Part shown: positions 1 through 4,983 of the stretch, in pieces
Layout of the letters: each line of letters opens with the position of its first letter
Position numbering within the stretch: position 1 is the stretch's first letter
NCBI GenBank assembly: GCA_012512495.1
Contig: JAAZEC010000095.1
Span: 1-5,062, forward strand
Origin: Erysipelothrix sp.
GTDB lineage: Bacteria; Bacillota_I; Bacilli_A; Erysipelotrichales; Erysipelotrichaceae
DNA length: 5,062 bases
Direction of reading: 5' to 3'
Program-made: the position numbers and the translations under genes
The notes under the pieces: model-generated
Databases searched by the model: none
What the model was told of the DNA's origin: nothing
What the model saw: the letters and a program-made list of their open reading frames with translations, nothing else

Positions 1-2
1 AT

Positions 3-383
3 AGTCTCCAACAAACAAGAAAACAGCTAATCGAATTAGCAAAGGAAACTGTAGAATCGGAGAAAGAGCATGAGCGATTGGGATTAACCAAGGCTGAAAT
101 GGCTTTCTATAATGCAATTTCGGTTTCGGAAAATGTTCAAGATTTTTATACTGATGAACAGCTGATAAATATAACTAAAGACCTTACTGAAACAATTTCT
201 CAAGAGATGATTCAGGACTGGGCAGTAAAAGAGTCTGGCAGAGCCAATGTCAGAAGAACGATCAAGAGACTCCTCAAGAAGTATAAGTATCCCGGCAATT
301 ATAACGAGACAATCCAATTGGTGGTTAAGCAGGCAGAGCATTGGGACGCAGTAAGGGATTATAAAGATTTACAAGGAGCATAA
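3..383 (+). CDS. hsdR: Type I restriction enzyme R subunit, C-terminal end (partial)
   Basis: HsdR is the ATP-dependent translocase/endonuclease subunit of type I restriction-modification complexes; it works with HsdM and HsdS and cuts DNA lacking the host methylation pattern. The frame is open from the left edge and gives 126 residues, so the TTG at 78 is an internal codon, not a start. What remains is the helical C-terminal domain (DUF3387-like) that contacts the methyltransferase core. The pattern resembles the family: a helix with LIELAKE, then LGLTKAEMAFYNAI, then a segment with DWAVKESGRANVRRTIKRLL followed by KKYKYP. The helicase motifs and nuclease domain lie outside the window to the left. 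It converges on the minus-strand gene ending at 518. I see no clear terminator after the stop. Family recognition is from memory of the conserved C-terminal pattern and is fairly secure. Confidence 0.85.
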   Translation, partial: SLQQTRKQLIELAKETVESEKEHERLGLTKAEMAFYNAISVSENVQDFYTDEQLINITKDLTETISQEMIQDWAVKESGRANVRRTIKRLLKKYKYPGNYNETIQLVVKQAEHWDAVRDYKDLQGA

Positions 384-392
384 TGCAAATAG

Positions 393-417
393 TATTATGG
401 GTACCAGACACCCCAGC
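393..417 (+). repeat. Dispersed GTRCCAGRCAC-type repeat, copy 1
   Basis: This copy begins TATTATGGGT, continues ACCAGACACC and ends CAGC. It matches 21 of 25 positions of the copy at 4791-4815, 4.4 kb away. It lies ten bases after the hsdR stop. The other copy contains the perfect small palindrome GTGCC-A-GGCAC; this one is degraded by A-for-G changes. Short GTGCCTGGCAC-like palindromes are scattered in many Bacillota genomes and resemble the REP-type repeats mobilised by Y1 (IS200-like) transposases. That link is inference, because no transposase is present here. Confidence 0.55.
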
Positions 418-465
418 ATCATGGTTTTTTCAATCCATGGTTAGAATAGCGTAATATAATGCTGA

Positions 466-479
466 CGGTGCCAGATATC
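466..479 (+). repeat. Dispersed repeat, degenerate copy 2
   Basis: The string CGGTGCCAGATATC shares the core GGTGCCAGA with the other dispersed copies, in the same orientation, inside the gap between hsdR and the convergent BIG2 gene. Only the left half of the palindrome is kept. By itself it could be chance; it gains weight from four related strings in other gaps of the window. Confidence 0.35.
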
Positions 480-517
480 TACCATATTTAGTTGCACAAC
501 TTGATCCCGTGTAAGCC

Positions 518-1900
518 CTATTCTACCCATCCAACATAGTCGTTGCTATTTATTTTTTCTGTTTTTCCATCCATGTATTCGACCTCTATAAGAGTATAGA
601 TAGATTTTTTATACGTAGAGTTATAAAACTTGTTTGAGTTGTTCAACAATGTAGTTGTAGCCCAAGGGGCGAGAGGGCCAGTATATTTTAATGAAACAGA
701 TGTTTTGCCAGTAATCTCATCCTTAATCAGATCGTCAACACCGTTATAGCAGTCCCATGCTAGAAAAATATATTTAATTTCCTTATCCGTATTGTTTCTG
801 AGATAGAAAGTCCACTCGACACCGCCAACAAAGTCAATGGTGTATCTCATATTCACAATCGTAATGGGGGATTGTTTTTTGACTGTTAGTTCACAAGTAA
901 AGGACTTGCCGTTGGACGTCGATACCGTGACTTTGCTGGTGCCAGATTGTTTTGCAGTTATTAATCCGTTCTCGTCGACATTAACCCCTGAGTAAATGAG
1001 TTCGGTTCCGGCATTGTATGGTTCAACTGTAGCGTACAATTGATATGTTGAGCCCTCAATTAGCTCGAGTGTTTCGCAATTCAGCGTGACTGACTCAGGT
1101 TCAACAGCAGAAACAATATACTCTTTGGATGCCTCAACTCCATTTTCTGTTTTGACAGTGATAGTAACATTACCATTCTGCAACCCTTGAACAAGGCCAC
1201 CATCTACTGTGGCAACCTGTTCATTTGAGGAAATCCAGACAAGATCATGAAGATCCGCATTGGCAGGTGTAACATCAAAGTCTGCATCAAGATCAATCTT
1301 TAACGGTTTGTTTACATAGATGTATGAACTAGAGGAATCAGAAAATTTAATAAAACTTGGATCAATAAAGCGGACAGTAATTTCGCATGTATCTACTATG
1401 CCTTTCCTTGCTAAAACAGTAATAGTAGCTTTGCCGGGTCCTACAGCTGTTACAAGTCCATTTTCAATCTTAACAACACTACTATTCGAAGTTTGCCAAC
1501 TGATTTCATCTTCGCTGGCAGATCTCGGGGTTAAAGTGAAATCAAGCTGTTGTGACTTTCCGGGTTGAAGATCGAGTTTTGATTTGTCGAGAGTAATGGC
1601 AGAAGCTAATGGTTTGGTAGTGGTTACTGTAGGTTCTGCAATTTTTGTTGGGGTTTTAGAGCCTACGGTTTTCAGAAGGCCTATCATCGTAGAAGCTAAG
1701 ATAACTAATAGAAGAACAACGAGCAATCCACCGCTCTTTTTTTTCTTAATTTTTTGCACTGGATAATAAGGTGTAGAATTGTATTTTACTGGGGTACTGC
1801 TTATTACGGGCCTTTTACTTTCAACAATTTCATGTCCGCATCTTGGGCAAAATCTCATATCATCTTCAAGCAGATGATTGCACTGAGGACAAGGCTTCAT
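518..1900 (-). CDS. Zinc-ribbon membrane protein with BIG2 Ig-like domains
   Basis: This 460-residue protein has no known specific function. Residues 1-23 form a zinc ribbon (C4, C7, C18, C21; CPQC and CPRCGHE). A basic stretch KIKKKK (50-55) precedes one membrane helix at about 57-79 (GLLVVLLLVILASTMIGL). By the positive-inside rule the ribbon faces the cytoplasm and the rest lies outside. Three bacterial Ig-like repeats of BIG2 type follow, at about 100-177, 180-265 and 268-341. Their hallmarks include LQPGKSQQLDFTLTP, VVKIENGLVTAVGPGKATIT, VATVDGGLVQGLQNGNVTIT and ENGLITAKQSGTSKVTVS. Residues 344-460 form a separate beta-rich C-terminal domain that may match DUF5780. The start ATG has GAGGTGA (minus strand, 1904-1910) just before it. 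The gene lies 14 bp after the regulator and is almost certainly cotranscribed with it. It may sense the envelope or act as a partner to the regulator, but this is inference. Confidence 0.85.
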   Translation of the reverse strand: MKPCPQCNHLLEDDMRFCPRCGHEIVESKRPVISSTPVKYNSTPYYPVQKIKKKKSGGLLVVLLLVILASTMIGLLKTVGSKTPTKIAEPTVTTTKPLASAITLDKSKLDLQPGKSQQLDFTLTPRSASEDEISWQTSNSSVVKIENGLVTAVGPGKATITVLARKGIVDTCEITVRFIDPSFIKFSDSSSSYIYVNKPLKIDLDADFDVTPANADLHDLVWISSNEQVATVDGGLVQGLQNGNVTITVKTENGVEASKEYIVSAVEPESVTLNCETLELIEGSTYQLYATVEPYNAGTELIYSGVNVDENGLITAKQSGTSKVTVSTSNGKSFTCELTVKKQSPITIVNMRYTIDFVGGVEWTFYLRNNTDKEIKYIFLAWDCYNGVDDLIKDEITGKTSVSLKYTGPLAPWATTTLLNNSNKFYNSTYKKSIYTLIEVEYMDGKTEKINSNDYVGWVE

Positions 1901-1903
1901 ACT

Positions 1904-1910
1904 TCACCTC
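1904..1910 (-). promoter_or_regulatory. Ribosome binding site of the BIG2 gene
   Basis: On the minus strand the sequence reads GAGGTGA. The GAGG core sits 6 nt before the ATG at 1900. It fills most of the 14-bp gap after the regulator stop, which supports this start and close translation of the two genes from one transcript. Confidence 0.75.
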
Positions 1911-1914
1911 ACAA

Positions 1915-2613
1915 TTATTTCTTAAATCGATGACCGCAACTCATGCAAGTTATTTTAACTTTCCTAGCTCCAATATTTCCTGCCATCAGACCAAGAGGCC
2001 CCGCCACAACAGCGCCTAGCACACCTTTACCTATTCCGTAGCCTTTCTTATTTCCAGAAAGTGAAGTGGAACCACACCGAGGACACTTTGCCATTGATTT
2101 ATACTGTTCCGCTTGAATTAGAAGCTGGGCTTCTTGTAACTCTGCTTGTCTCCTTTGCAGAATTAGAGCCTGACGCTCAGATTCCAGTCTCTGTTGCTGT
2201 ACCAATAACGTATTACGTGATGCTATTTCTTGAAGATATTCTGATTCAGTAAAAAGATGCTCTGTATTCATTTTGCGAGTAAAAGGGTAACCACAATTAA
2301 CACAGAAATCGTTTTCTACAGCATTCTTACTGCCGCACTCTGTACAAAACATAATTTTCCCTTTAGATACCGATTGATTCTCGTTAGAGGTTTTAGTGGT
2401 GTCATCAACAAACATTTGATCGTCTTTTAAAAGCTGATCTGTGGATATATTAAAGAACTCAGACAATACTAAGATTTCCTCAATACTTGGTGATGGTATG
2501 CCTGCTTCCCAGTTCTCAATAGTCGATCTGCTAACATTCAGGTGATTAGCAAGTTCCCCCTGAGATAAGCCGTGCATACTCCGTAATGCCTTTATCTTTG
2601 CGGAAAGATTCAT
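1915..2613 (-). CDS. XRE-family regulator with two zinc ribbons
   Basis: The product is 232 residues from the ATG at 2613. A TTG 18 bases further out also opens this frame, but the ATG has GAGGA 8 nt before it, and the HTH begins immediately with MNLSAKIKALRSMHGLSQGE. Residues 3-62 are a Cro/C1-type helix-turn-helix (LSQGELANHLNVSRSTIENWE, then SPSIEEILVLSEFF). Residues 90-107 are a first zinc ribbon (C90, C93, C104, C107). Residues 122-172 are a Gln/Glu-rich predicted coiled coil, suggesting oligomerisation. Residues 177-226 are a second zinc ribbon (CPRC at 177-180, CMSC at 223-226), whose two halves are separated by a glycine-rich hydrophobic insert at about 190-215. It probably binds its own control region and regulates itself and the downstream membrane protein. 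The targets are inferred. It may also contact the membrane through the insert. Confidence 0.85.
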   Translation of the reverse strand: MNLSAKIKALRSMHGLSQGELANHLNVSRSTIENWEAGIPSPSIEEILVLSEFFNISTDQLLKDDQMFVDDTTKTSNENQSVSKGKIMFCTECGSKNAVENDFCVNCGYPFTRKMNTEHLFTESEYLQEIASRNTLLVQQQRLESERQALILQRRQAELQEAQLLIQAEQYKSMAKCPRCGSTSLSGNKKGYGIGKGVLGAVVAGPLGLMAGNIGARKVKITCMSCGHRFKK

Positions 2614-2621
2614 TCTGAAAT

Positions 2622-2626
2622 TCCTC
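2622..2626 (-). promoter_or_regulatory. Ribosome binding site that sets the regulator start
   Basis: The minus strand reads GAGGA, 8 nt before the ATG at 2613. The alternative TTG at 2631 lies upstream of this site and has no comparable Shine-Dalgarno sequence, so the shorter 232-residue product is preferred. Confidence 0.65.
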
Positions 2627-2692
2627 GTCAATTCAACAAATGCCTAATCTCACAAGGCAAACCGTTCGATCCATCCAAATAAATGCTGATTA

Positions 2693-2749
2693 TTAAGTAT
2701 AAAAACAGTATACACATAAATATTGTTTAAGTATAAGTATTATGAGTAT
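2693..2749. promoter_or_regulatory. AGTAT cluster, candidate operator/promoter of regulator operon
   Basis: AGTAT occurs five times in 54 bp, starting at 2696, 2707, 2730, 2736 and 2745. Two copies lie in identical 10-mers, TTAAGTATAA at 2693-2702 and 2727-2736. On the minus strand these read as ATACT, and three are part of TATACT or TTATACTT, which resemble -10 hexamers for leftward transcription. No convincing -35 box is spaced with them. The position, 80-140 bp upstream of an XRE-type regulator start, suits an autoregulatory operator. The region is AT-rich, so some copies may be chance. Confidence 0.35.
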
Positions 2750-2762
2750 TACGGGTGCACCT
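2747..2762 (+). repeat. Dispersed repeat, degenerate copy 3
   Basis: TATTACGGGTGC (2747-2758) matches 11 of 12 bases of TATTATGGGTGC at 4791-4802, and the start of the copy at 393. After that the sequences diverge: this copy continues ACCTCAC instead of CAGGCAC. It overlaps the last AGTAT pentamer. It is probably a decayed member of the same repeat family. Confidence 0.35.
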
Positions 2763-2865
2763 CACTGCCCCCAAGCCCTCTAGTTTTGCGCTGAAAAGTA
2801 AGAAACATAATTAGAAGTGCTAAGTTATCTTTTTGGAATACTAACAACTAATATCCACTTTTTCA

Positions 2866-2893
2866 TTGAAATTCATTATATATGCTATATACT
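2866..2893 (+). promoter_or_regulatory. Sigma-A-type promoter toward the S66 remnant
   Basis: TTGAAA (2866-2871) is followed after 16 bases by TATACT (2888-2893). A second possible -10, TATATA at 2886 with TG upstream, overlaps it. Transcription would start near 2900 and enter the S66 remnant with a leader of about 80 nt. No terminator is visible between the remnant and the downstream nuclease-like gene, so this promoter could also serve that gene. Confidence 0.45.
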
Positions 2894-2968
2894 TTAGTAT
2901 TATAAATAAAATTGTTATGTTTCAAATTAAGACAATTTTTGCCAGATAAAAGATTGGATTTTAGAGCC

Positions 2969-2974
2969 GGAGGG
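2969..2974 (+). promoter_or_regulatory. Ribosome binding site that sets a TTG start
   Basis: GGAGGG lies 6 nt before the TTG at 2981. The in-frame ATG at 2912 has no such site, and its first 23 codons do not resemble the S66 family, whereas the TTG gives the typical beginning M-KAKALKKGDRIGLVAPSS. The TTG is therefore the ancestral start. Confidence 0.7.
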
Positions 2975-2980
2975 TATATT

Positions 2981-3322
2981 TTGAAAGCTAAGGCCTTAAA
3001 AAAAGGTGACAGGATAGGTCTGGTGGCTCCATCCAGCGGCCTCTACAATTGCTCCTATGTGGACCGGACAGTTGAGGTTCTAGAAGAATGGGGCGATGAG
3101 CCTGTCTTAGGTGAGAATGTCAAGGGAAAACATGGTTTTTTCTCTGCTCCAGATGATGCTAGAGCCAGAGAGTTCAATCAAATGTTTGCCAGAGACGACA
3201 TAGACGCTATTTTTGTCACTTGCGGCGGTTATGGCTCTGCCAGAATACTGGATCAGGAGTTGGTGCAGGCATCTCAGTTATTAAGGTATCGGAGCTTATT
3301 ATGGTTAGGATGGATTGCTTAG
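2981..3322 (+). pseudogene. Peptidase S66 (LD-carboxypeptidase) N-terminal remnant
   Basis: S66 enzymes (LdcA/MccF type) remove the terminal D-residue from muropeptide tetrapeptides or inactivate microcin C-like compounds; full-length members have about 300 residues. The 113 residues here match the N-terminal subdomain: LKKGDRIGLVAPSSG at the start, VEVLEEWGDEPVLGENV, then APDDARAREFNQMFARDDIDAIFVTCGGYGSARILD (given in outline; residues 57-91). Similarity stops at about residue 91, just before the usual GYSD nucleophile-serine motif. The last 22 residues (ELVQASQLL onward) look unrelated to the family. Neither of the other frames restores GYSD downstream, so this is a truncation or replacement of the 3' part, not a simple frameshift. 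The Ser-Glu-His catalytic residues are all absent, so no peptidase activity is expected. Promoter and ribosome binding site are intact, so a short product may still be made. Confidence 0.75.
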
Positions 3323-3346
3323 AGTTTATATCAAAGTAGGTTTCTA

Positions 3347-3357
3347 GTGCCAGACAC
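3347..3357 (+). repeat. Dispersed repeat, copy 4
   Basis: GTGCCAGACAC is a one-base variant of the perfect palindrome GTGCCAGGCAC at 4799-4809, in the same orientation. It lies 24 bases after the end of the S66 remnant, in the gap before the nuclease-like gene. It may mark the recombination boundary that truncated the S66 gene, which is an inference. Confidence 0.45.
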
Positions 3358-3387
3358 AAGCTTCATTCAGCTTCCACAGTCGATCAG

Positions 3388-3408
3388 CTCCAAACTATAG
3401 TTTTGGAG
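3388..3408. repeat. Inverted repeat with 7-bp arms
   Basis: CTCCAAA (3388-3394) and TTTGGAG (3402-3408) are perfect inverted arms around the loop CTATAGT. Allowing one bulged T, the pairing runs almost through the centre. No T-run follows on the plus strand, so it is unlikely to be an intrinsic terminator for rightward transcription. It lies 126 bp before the nuclease-like gene and could be an operator or an RNA leader hairpin. Confidence 0.4.
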
Positions 3409-3454
3409 TTATGGTGAAATGCGACCTTCTCCGATCCTCGCAAAACACTATCAT

Positions 3455-3463
3455 TGCTAGAAT
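3455..3463 (+). promoter_or_regulatory. Possible extended -10 promoter of nuclease-like gene
   Basis: TGCTAGAAT matches the extended -10 form (TGn plus TAGAAT) about 70 bp before the start codon at 3535. There is no good -35 hexamer at the expected distance, so this is only a weak candidate. Confidence 0.25.
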
Positions 3464-3522
3464 AGGAGTTTTCAAAATTTTAACAAAGACAAGTTAGCGT
3501 GGTTTACAGGTAGAACTCGTTT

Positions 3523-3530
3523 AGGAGGTT
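3523..3530 (+). promoter_or_regulatory. Strong ribosome binding site of nuclease-like gene
   Basis: AGGAGGTT is an almost perfect anti-16S match. The AGGAGG core ends 6 nt before the ATG at 3535. It fixes the start and suggests efficient translation. Confidence 0.8.
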
Positions 3531-3534
3531 ATCA

Positions 3535-4512
3535 ATGAAAAAAATGGTCTTTTGTCACATCGGTTGGATGGAAAGATATGAAGGCTTATCAGAGAATGGC
3601 GATACTATTAGTGGTGGCGGCTCATTTATTGATGAACATGGCTACGGACATGAGATATTCAATTTTAAGAATATCGGAGGGAAGGTGTATGGATATGTTC
3701 AGCCACGGGGAGCCAATGACCTGACAAGACTAGGTGCAAATAAAGATGCTACTTATATTAATGATGTGCTCATTGTTTTTACAGCACGTCACGAAAGTGG
3801 CGGGACTTATATCGTTGGTTGGCACGATAATGCTAAGTTTTACAGAAATAATCAAGTGAACACTTTGGCAGAGAGAGAATTTAAAGGAGAACATCTTGAT
3901 TATTATTCAGTGGCGGATGCTGCTAATACCACTTTATTAAGTGTAGATGAGAGGTTTTCTTTTCCGGCAATACCTAGAGGAACAGAAGGGATGGGGCAAT
4001 CCAATGTCTGGTATGCAGATAAGCCCAAAGGGGTAGACTTTAAAAAAGAAGTTTTAAGCCAGATTGAAAAACATGTAGAAAAGAAAAAACAAAGAATACC
4101 TCCTGTTTTCAGGCAAGTTGATCAAGAAAAAAAGCGACTAATTGAGGTTACTGCAATAAATGAAGTGATTAAAGAATATACTCTAAGAAACTTTACTGTT
4201 ACTTCAGTTGAGCAAGAAAACTTAGGTTGGGATTTGGAAGCAGAATATAAAAATATCAAGCTACTAATTGAGGTAAAAGGTCTATCGTCTGATGAAGTGT
4301 CTATTGAGCTCACTCCTAATGAATACAGAAGCTTACAAAAACACCAGGATACATACAGAATATGCGTAGTAACTAATTGTGAAAAGAAGCCCAGTGTGCA
4401 TGTCTTTCTTTACTCTTCTGAGTTAGACAAGTGGATAAGTGAGGATGGTTACAAGCTGACAATTGATGAGGTTGTTTCAGCCAGATGTTATGTAAAGGAA
4501 GAAACTACTTAG
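3535..4512 (+). CDS. DUF3883/PD-(D/E)XK nuclease-like protein, putative restriction effector
   Basis: The gene encodes 325 residues in two domains and is complete. Residues 4-110 form an N-terminal domain with HIGWM (8-12), GGGSFIDEHGYGHEIFNF (27-44), YGYVQP (52-57), RLGA (65-68) and YIVGWHDNAKFYR (92-104). I recognise this combination from putative restriction nucleases (DUF3883 or HNH) but know no established name; a PUA/EVE-like modified-base reader fold is possible. A connecting region contains GMGQSNVWYAD (152-162) and a lysine-rich helix (169-186). Residues 199-292 resemble DUF3883: an initial helix with E204/E210, then GWD (D233), IEVKG (E246, K248) and ELTPNEY (258-264). D-x(12)-E-x-K fits a PD-(D/E)XK nuclease core. 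The protein likely acts in the cytoplasm on DNA and may restrict modified or foreign DNA. Its position near hsdR supports a defence role. Nuclease activity and substrate are inferred. Confidence 0.8.
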   Translation: MKKMVFCHIGWMERYEGLSENGDTISGGGSFIDEHGYGHEIFNFKNIGGKVYGYVQPRGANDLTRLGANKDATYINDVLIVFTARHESGGTYIVGWHDNAKFYRNNQVNTLAEREFKGEHLDYYSVADAANTTLLSVDERFSFPAIPRGTEGMGQSNVWYADKPKGVDFKKEVLSQIEKHVEKKKQRIPPVFRQVDQEKKRLIEVTAINEVIKEYTLRNFTVTSVEQENLGWDLEAEYKNIKLLIEVKGLSSDEVSIELTPNEYRSLQKHQDTYRICVVTNCEKKPSVHVFLYSSELDKWISEDGYKLTIDEVVSARCYVKEETT

Positions 4513-4684
4513 CAGAAAAAAACAATTATATAGGTGTCGATAAGGGATCAACTGATTTAATTTGATGAAATCTGTCAATTTGTCAGCTATCGGCCGGTAT
4601 TGTCTTAAACATCTTCTTGTATTTGGAAAATAAGCAGATAAACTATGGATATAAGTTTAGATTAGCTTAGTTGCTATACCTCAA
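4513..4684. other. Non-coding stretch after the nuclease-like gene
   Basis: No gene with a credible start and ribosome binding site is seen here on either strand. The A-run just after the stop has no hairpin before it, so termination of the nuclease-like gene may wait until the hairpin at 4717-4756. A possible extended -10 (TGCTATACC, 4672-4680) would start a short transcript near 4686, exactly at the first hairpin of the next element. Together with the following features (4685-5013), it completes a 500-bp gap between genes. Confidence 0.4.
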
Positions 4685-4713
4685 GTGACAGCCTTCGTAG
4701 ATGTGACTGTCAC
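4685..4713 (+). repeat. Hairpin with 7-bp arms upstream of terminator
   Basis: GTGACAG (4685-4691) pairs with CTGTCAC (4707-4713), leaving a 15-nt loop. The right arm is also part of the small palindrome GTGACTGTCAC (4703-4713), so two alternative folds are possible. The terminator stem begins three bases later. Confidence 0.5.
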
Positions 4714-4775
4714 ACTGAAACCGCTTCCGTAAGAGGAGGCGGTTTCTCTTTCATTTAAGAGAAAATCTGTCACAC
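4707..4775 (+). repeat. Direct repeat CTGTCACAC flanking the terminator
   Basis: CTGTCACAC occurs at 4707-4715 and again at 4767-4775, one copy on each side of the terminator at 4717-4756. Either copy can pair with GTGACAG at 4685-4691. In a transcript this would allow switching between a local hairpin and a longer one that encloses the terminator. It might instead be a target duplication around an inserted element, though nothing else supports that. Confidence 0.45.
4717..4756 (+). terminator. Intrinsic terminator
   Basis: The left arm GAAACCGCTTCC (4717-4728) pairs with GGAGGCGGTTTC (4735-4746). This gives a 12-bp stem with one T-G wobble and a six-base loop GTAAGA, followed by the T-rich tail TCTTTCATTT. 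It is the strongest terminator in the window for rightward transcription and probably ends the message of the nuclease-like gene or of a short local transcript. Confidence 0.8.
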
Positions 4776-4790
4776 AGGGAGTTGGCTGAA

Positions 4791-4815
4791 TATTATGGGT
4801 GCCAGGCACTTCAGC
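4791..4815 (+). repeat. Dispersed GTGCCAGGCAC repeat, best-preserved copy 5
   Basis: This copy reads TATTATGGGT, then GCCAGGCACT, then TCAGC. It contains the perfect palindrome GTGCC-A-GGCAC (4799-4809) and matches 21 of 25 positions of the copy at 393-417. It lies between the terminator and the IS3-type end. Confidence 0.6.
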
Positions 4816-4833
4816 TTTTATCATGTGGAAACC

Positions 4834-4858
4834 TGAACTGAACCCCAAAAGTTGGACA
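4834..4858 (+). mobile_element. Orphan IS3-family terminal inverted repeat
   Basis: The sequence begins TGAACTGAACCCC and continues AAAAGTTGGACA. This layout (terminal TG, a run of C followed by A's, then GTTGGACA) is typical of IS3-family ends, especially IS150-like elements of Bacillota. Read from its outer TG, the element should extend to the right. However, the next 150 bases contain neither an orfA start nor HTH-transposase coding, and a different gene starts at 5014. No matching reverse end is found in the window. It is therefore a solo end or deletion remnant. Assignment is from motif memory without a database match. Confidence 0.55.
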
Positions 4859-4946
4859 CATCAGGTAAACTTTTTAATAAATGAGCCTCCAGCATGGGCA
4901 TTGACTCCGCCCCACCCACCAAAAGCGTCTCTTTCCCATCCCCTGC

Positions 4947-4975
4947 TTGAATCCTCCCCCCTCACAGTGTTTAAT
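4947..4975 (+). promoter_or_regulatory. Candidate promoter of the last gene
   Basis: TTGAAT (4947-4952) and TTTAAT (4970-4975) are 17 bases apart, the ideal sigma-A spacing; the -10 matches 5 of 6 and the -35 matches 4 of 6. Transcription would start near 4982, about 32 bases before the GTG at 5014. Confidence 0.45.
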
Positions 4976-4983
4976 TGTGGTAG

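Larger units (their letters stand above)
2614..2980. other. Divergent intergenic region
   Basis: This 367-bp stretch separates the minus-strand regulator from the plus-strand S66 remnant. From left to right it holds the regulator's ribosome binding site, a weak 5-bp hairpin (TGCCT 2641-2645 with AGGCA 2655-2659) in the regulator leader, an AT-rich block with repeated AGTAT pentamers (2696-2749), a repeat fragment ending in the palindrome GGTGCACC (2754-2761), about 100 bases with no recognised signal, a rightward promoter (2866-2893) and the ribosome binding site of the remnant. I find no credible gene in it. Confidence 0.6.

Noticed and set aside
84..341. An 85-residue minus-strand open frame
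   Set aside because: It is antisense to hsdR, whose protein sequence is clearly of a known family.
78..383. A separate 101-residue gene starting at the TTG at 78
   Set aside because: The frame is open back to the window edge and the upstream residues (LIELAKETVESEKE) continue the HsdR C-terminal domain, so TTG is internal.
416..440. CATGG / CCATG hairpin with a T-run as terminator of hsdR
   Set aside because: The T-run is in the loop rather than after the stem, and the stem is only 5 bp.
1320..2252. Three plus-strand open frames (1320-1568, 1584-1766, 2061-2252)
   Set aside because: They lie opposite the well-supported BIG2 and regulator genes and encode no recognisable domain.
2912..2980. 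ATG at 2912 as start of the S66 remnant
   Set aside because: No ribosome binding site precedes it and the extra residues do not fit the family; TTG at 2981 has GGAGGG at good spacing.
3388..3408. Inverted repeat as an intrinsic terminator of the S66 remnant
   Set aside because: No T-rich tail follows the stem on the plus strand, and the stem is AT-rich and short.
4122..4313. A 63-residue minus-strand open frame
   Set aside because: It is antisense to the DUF3883 domain coding region and has no family resemblance.
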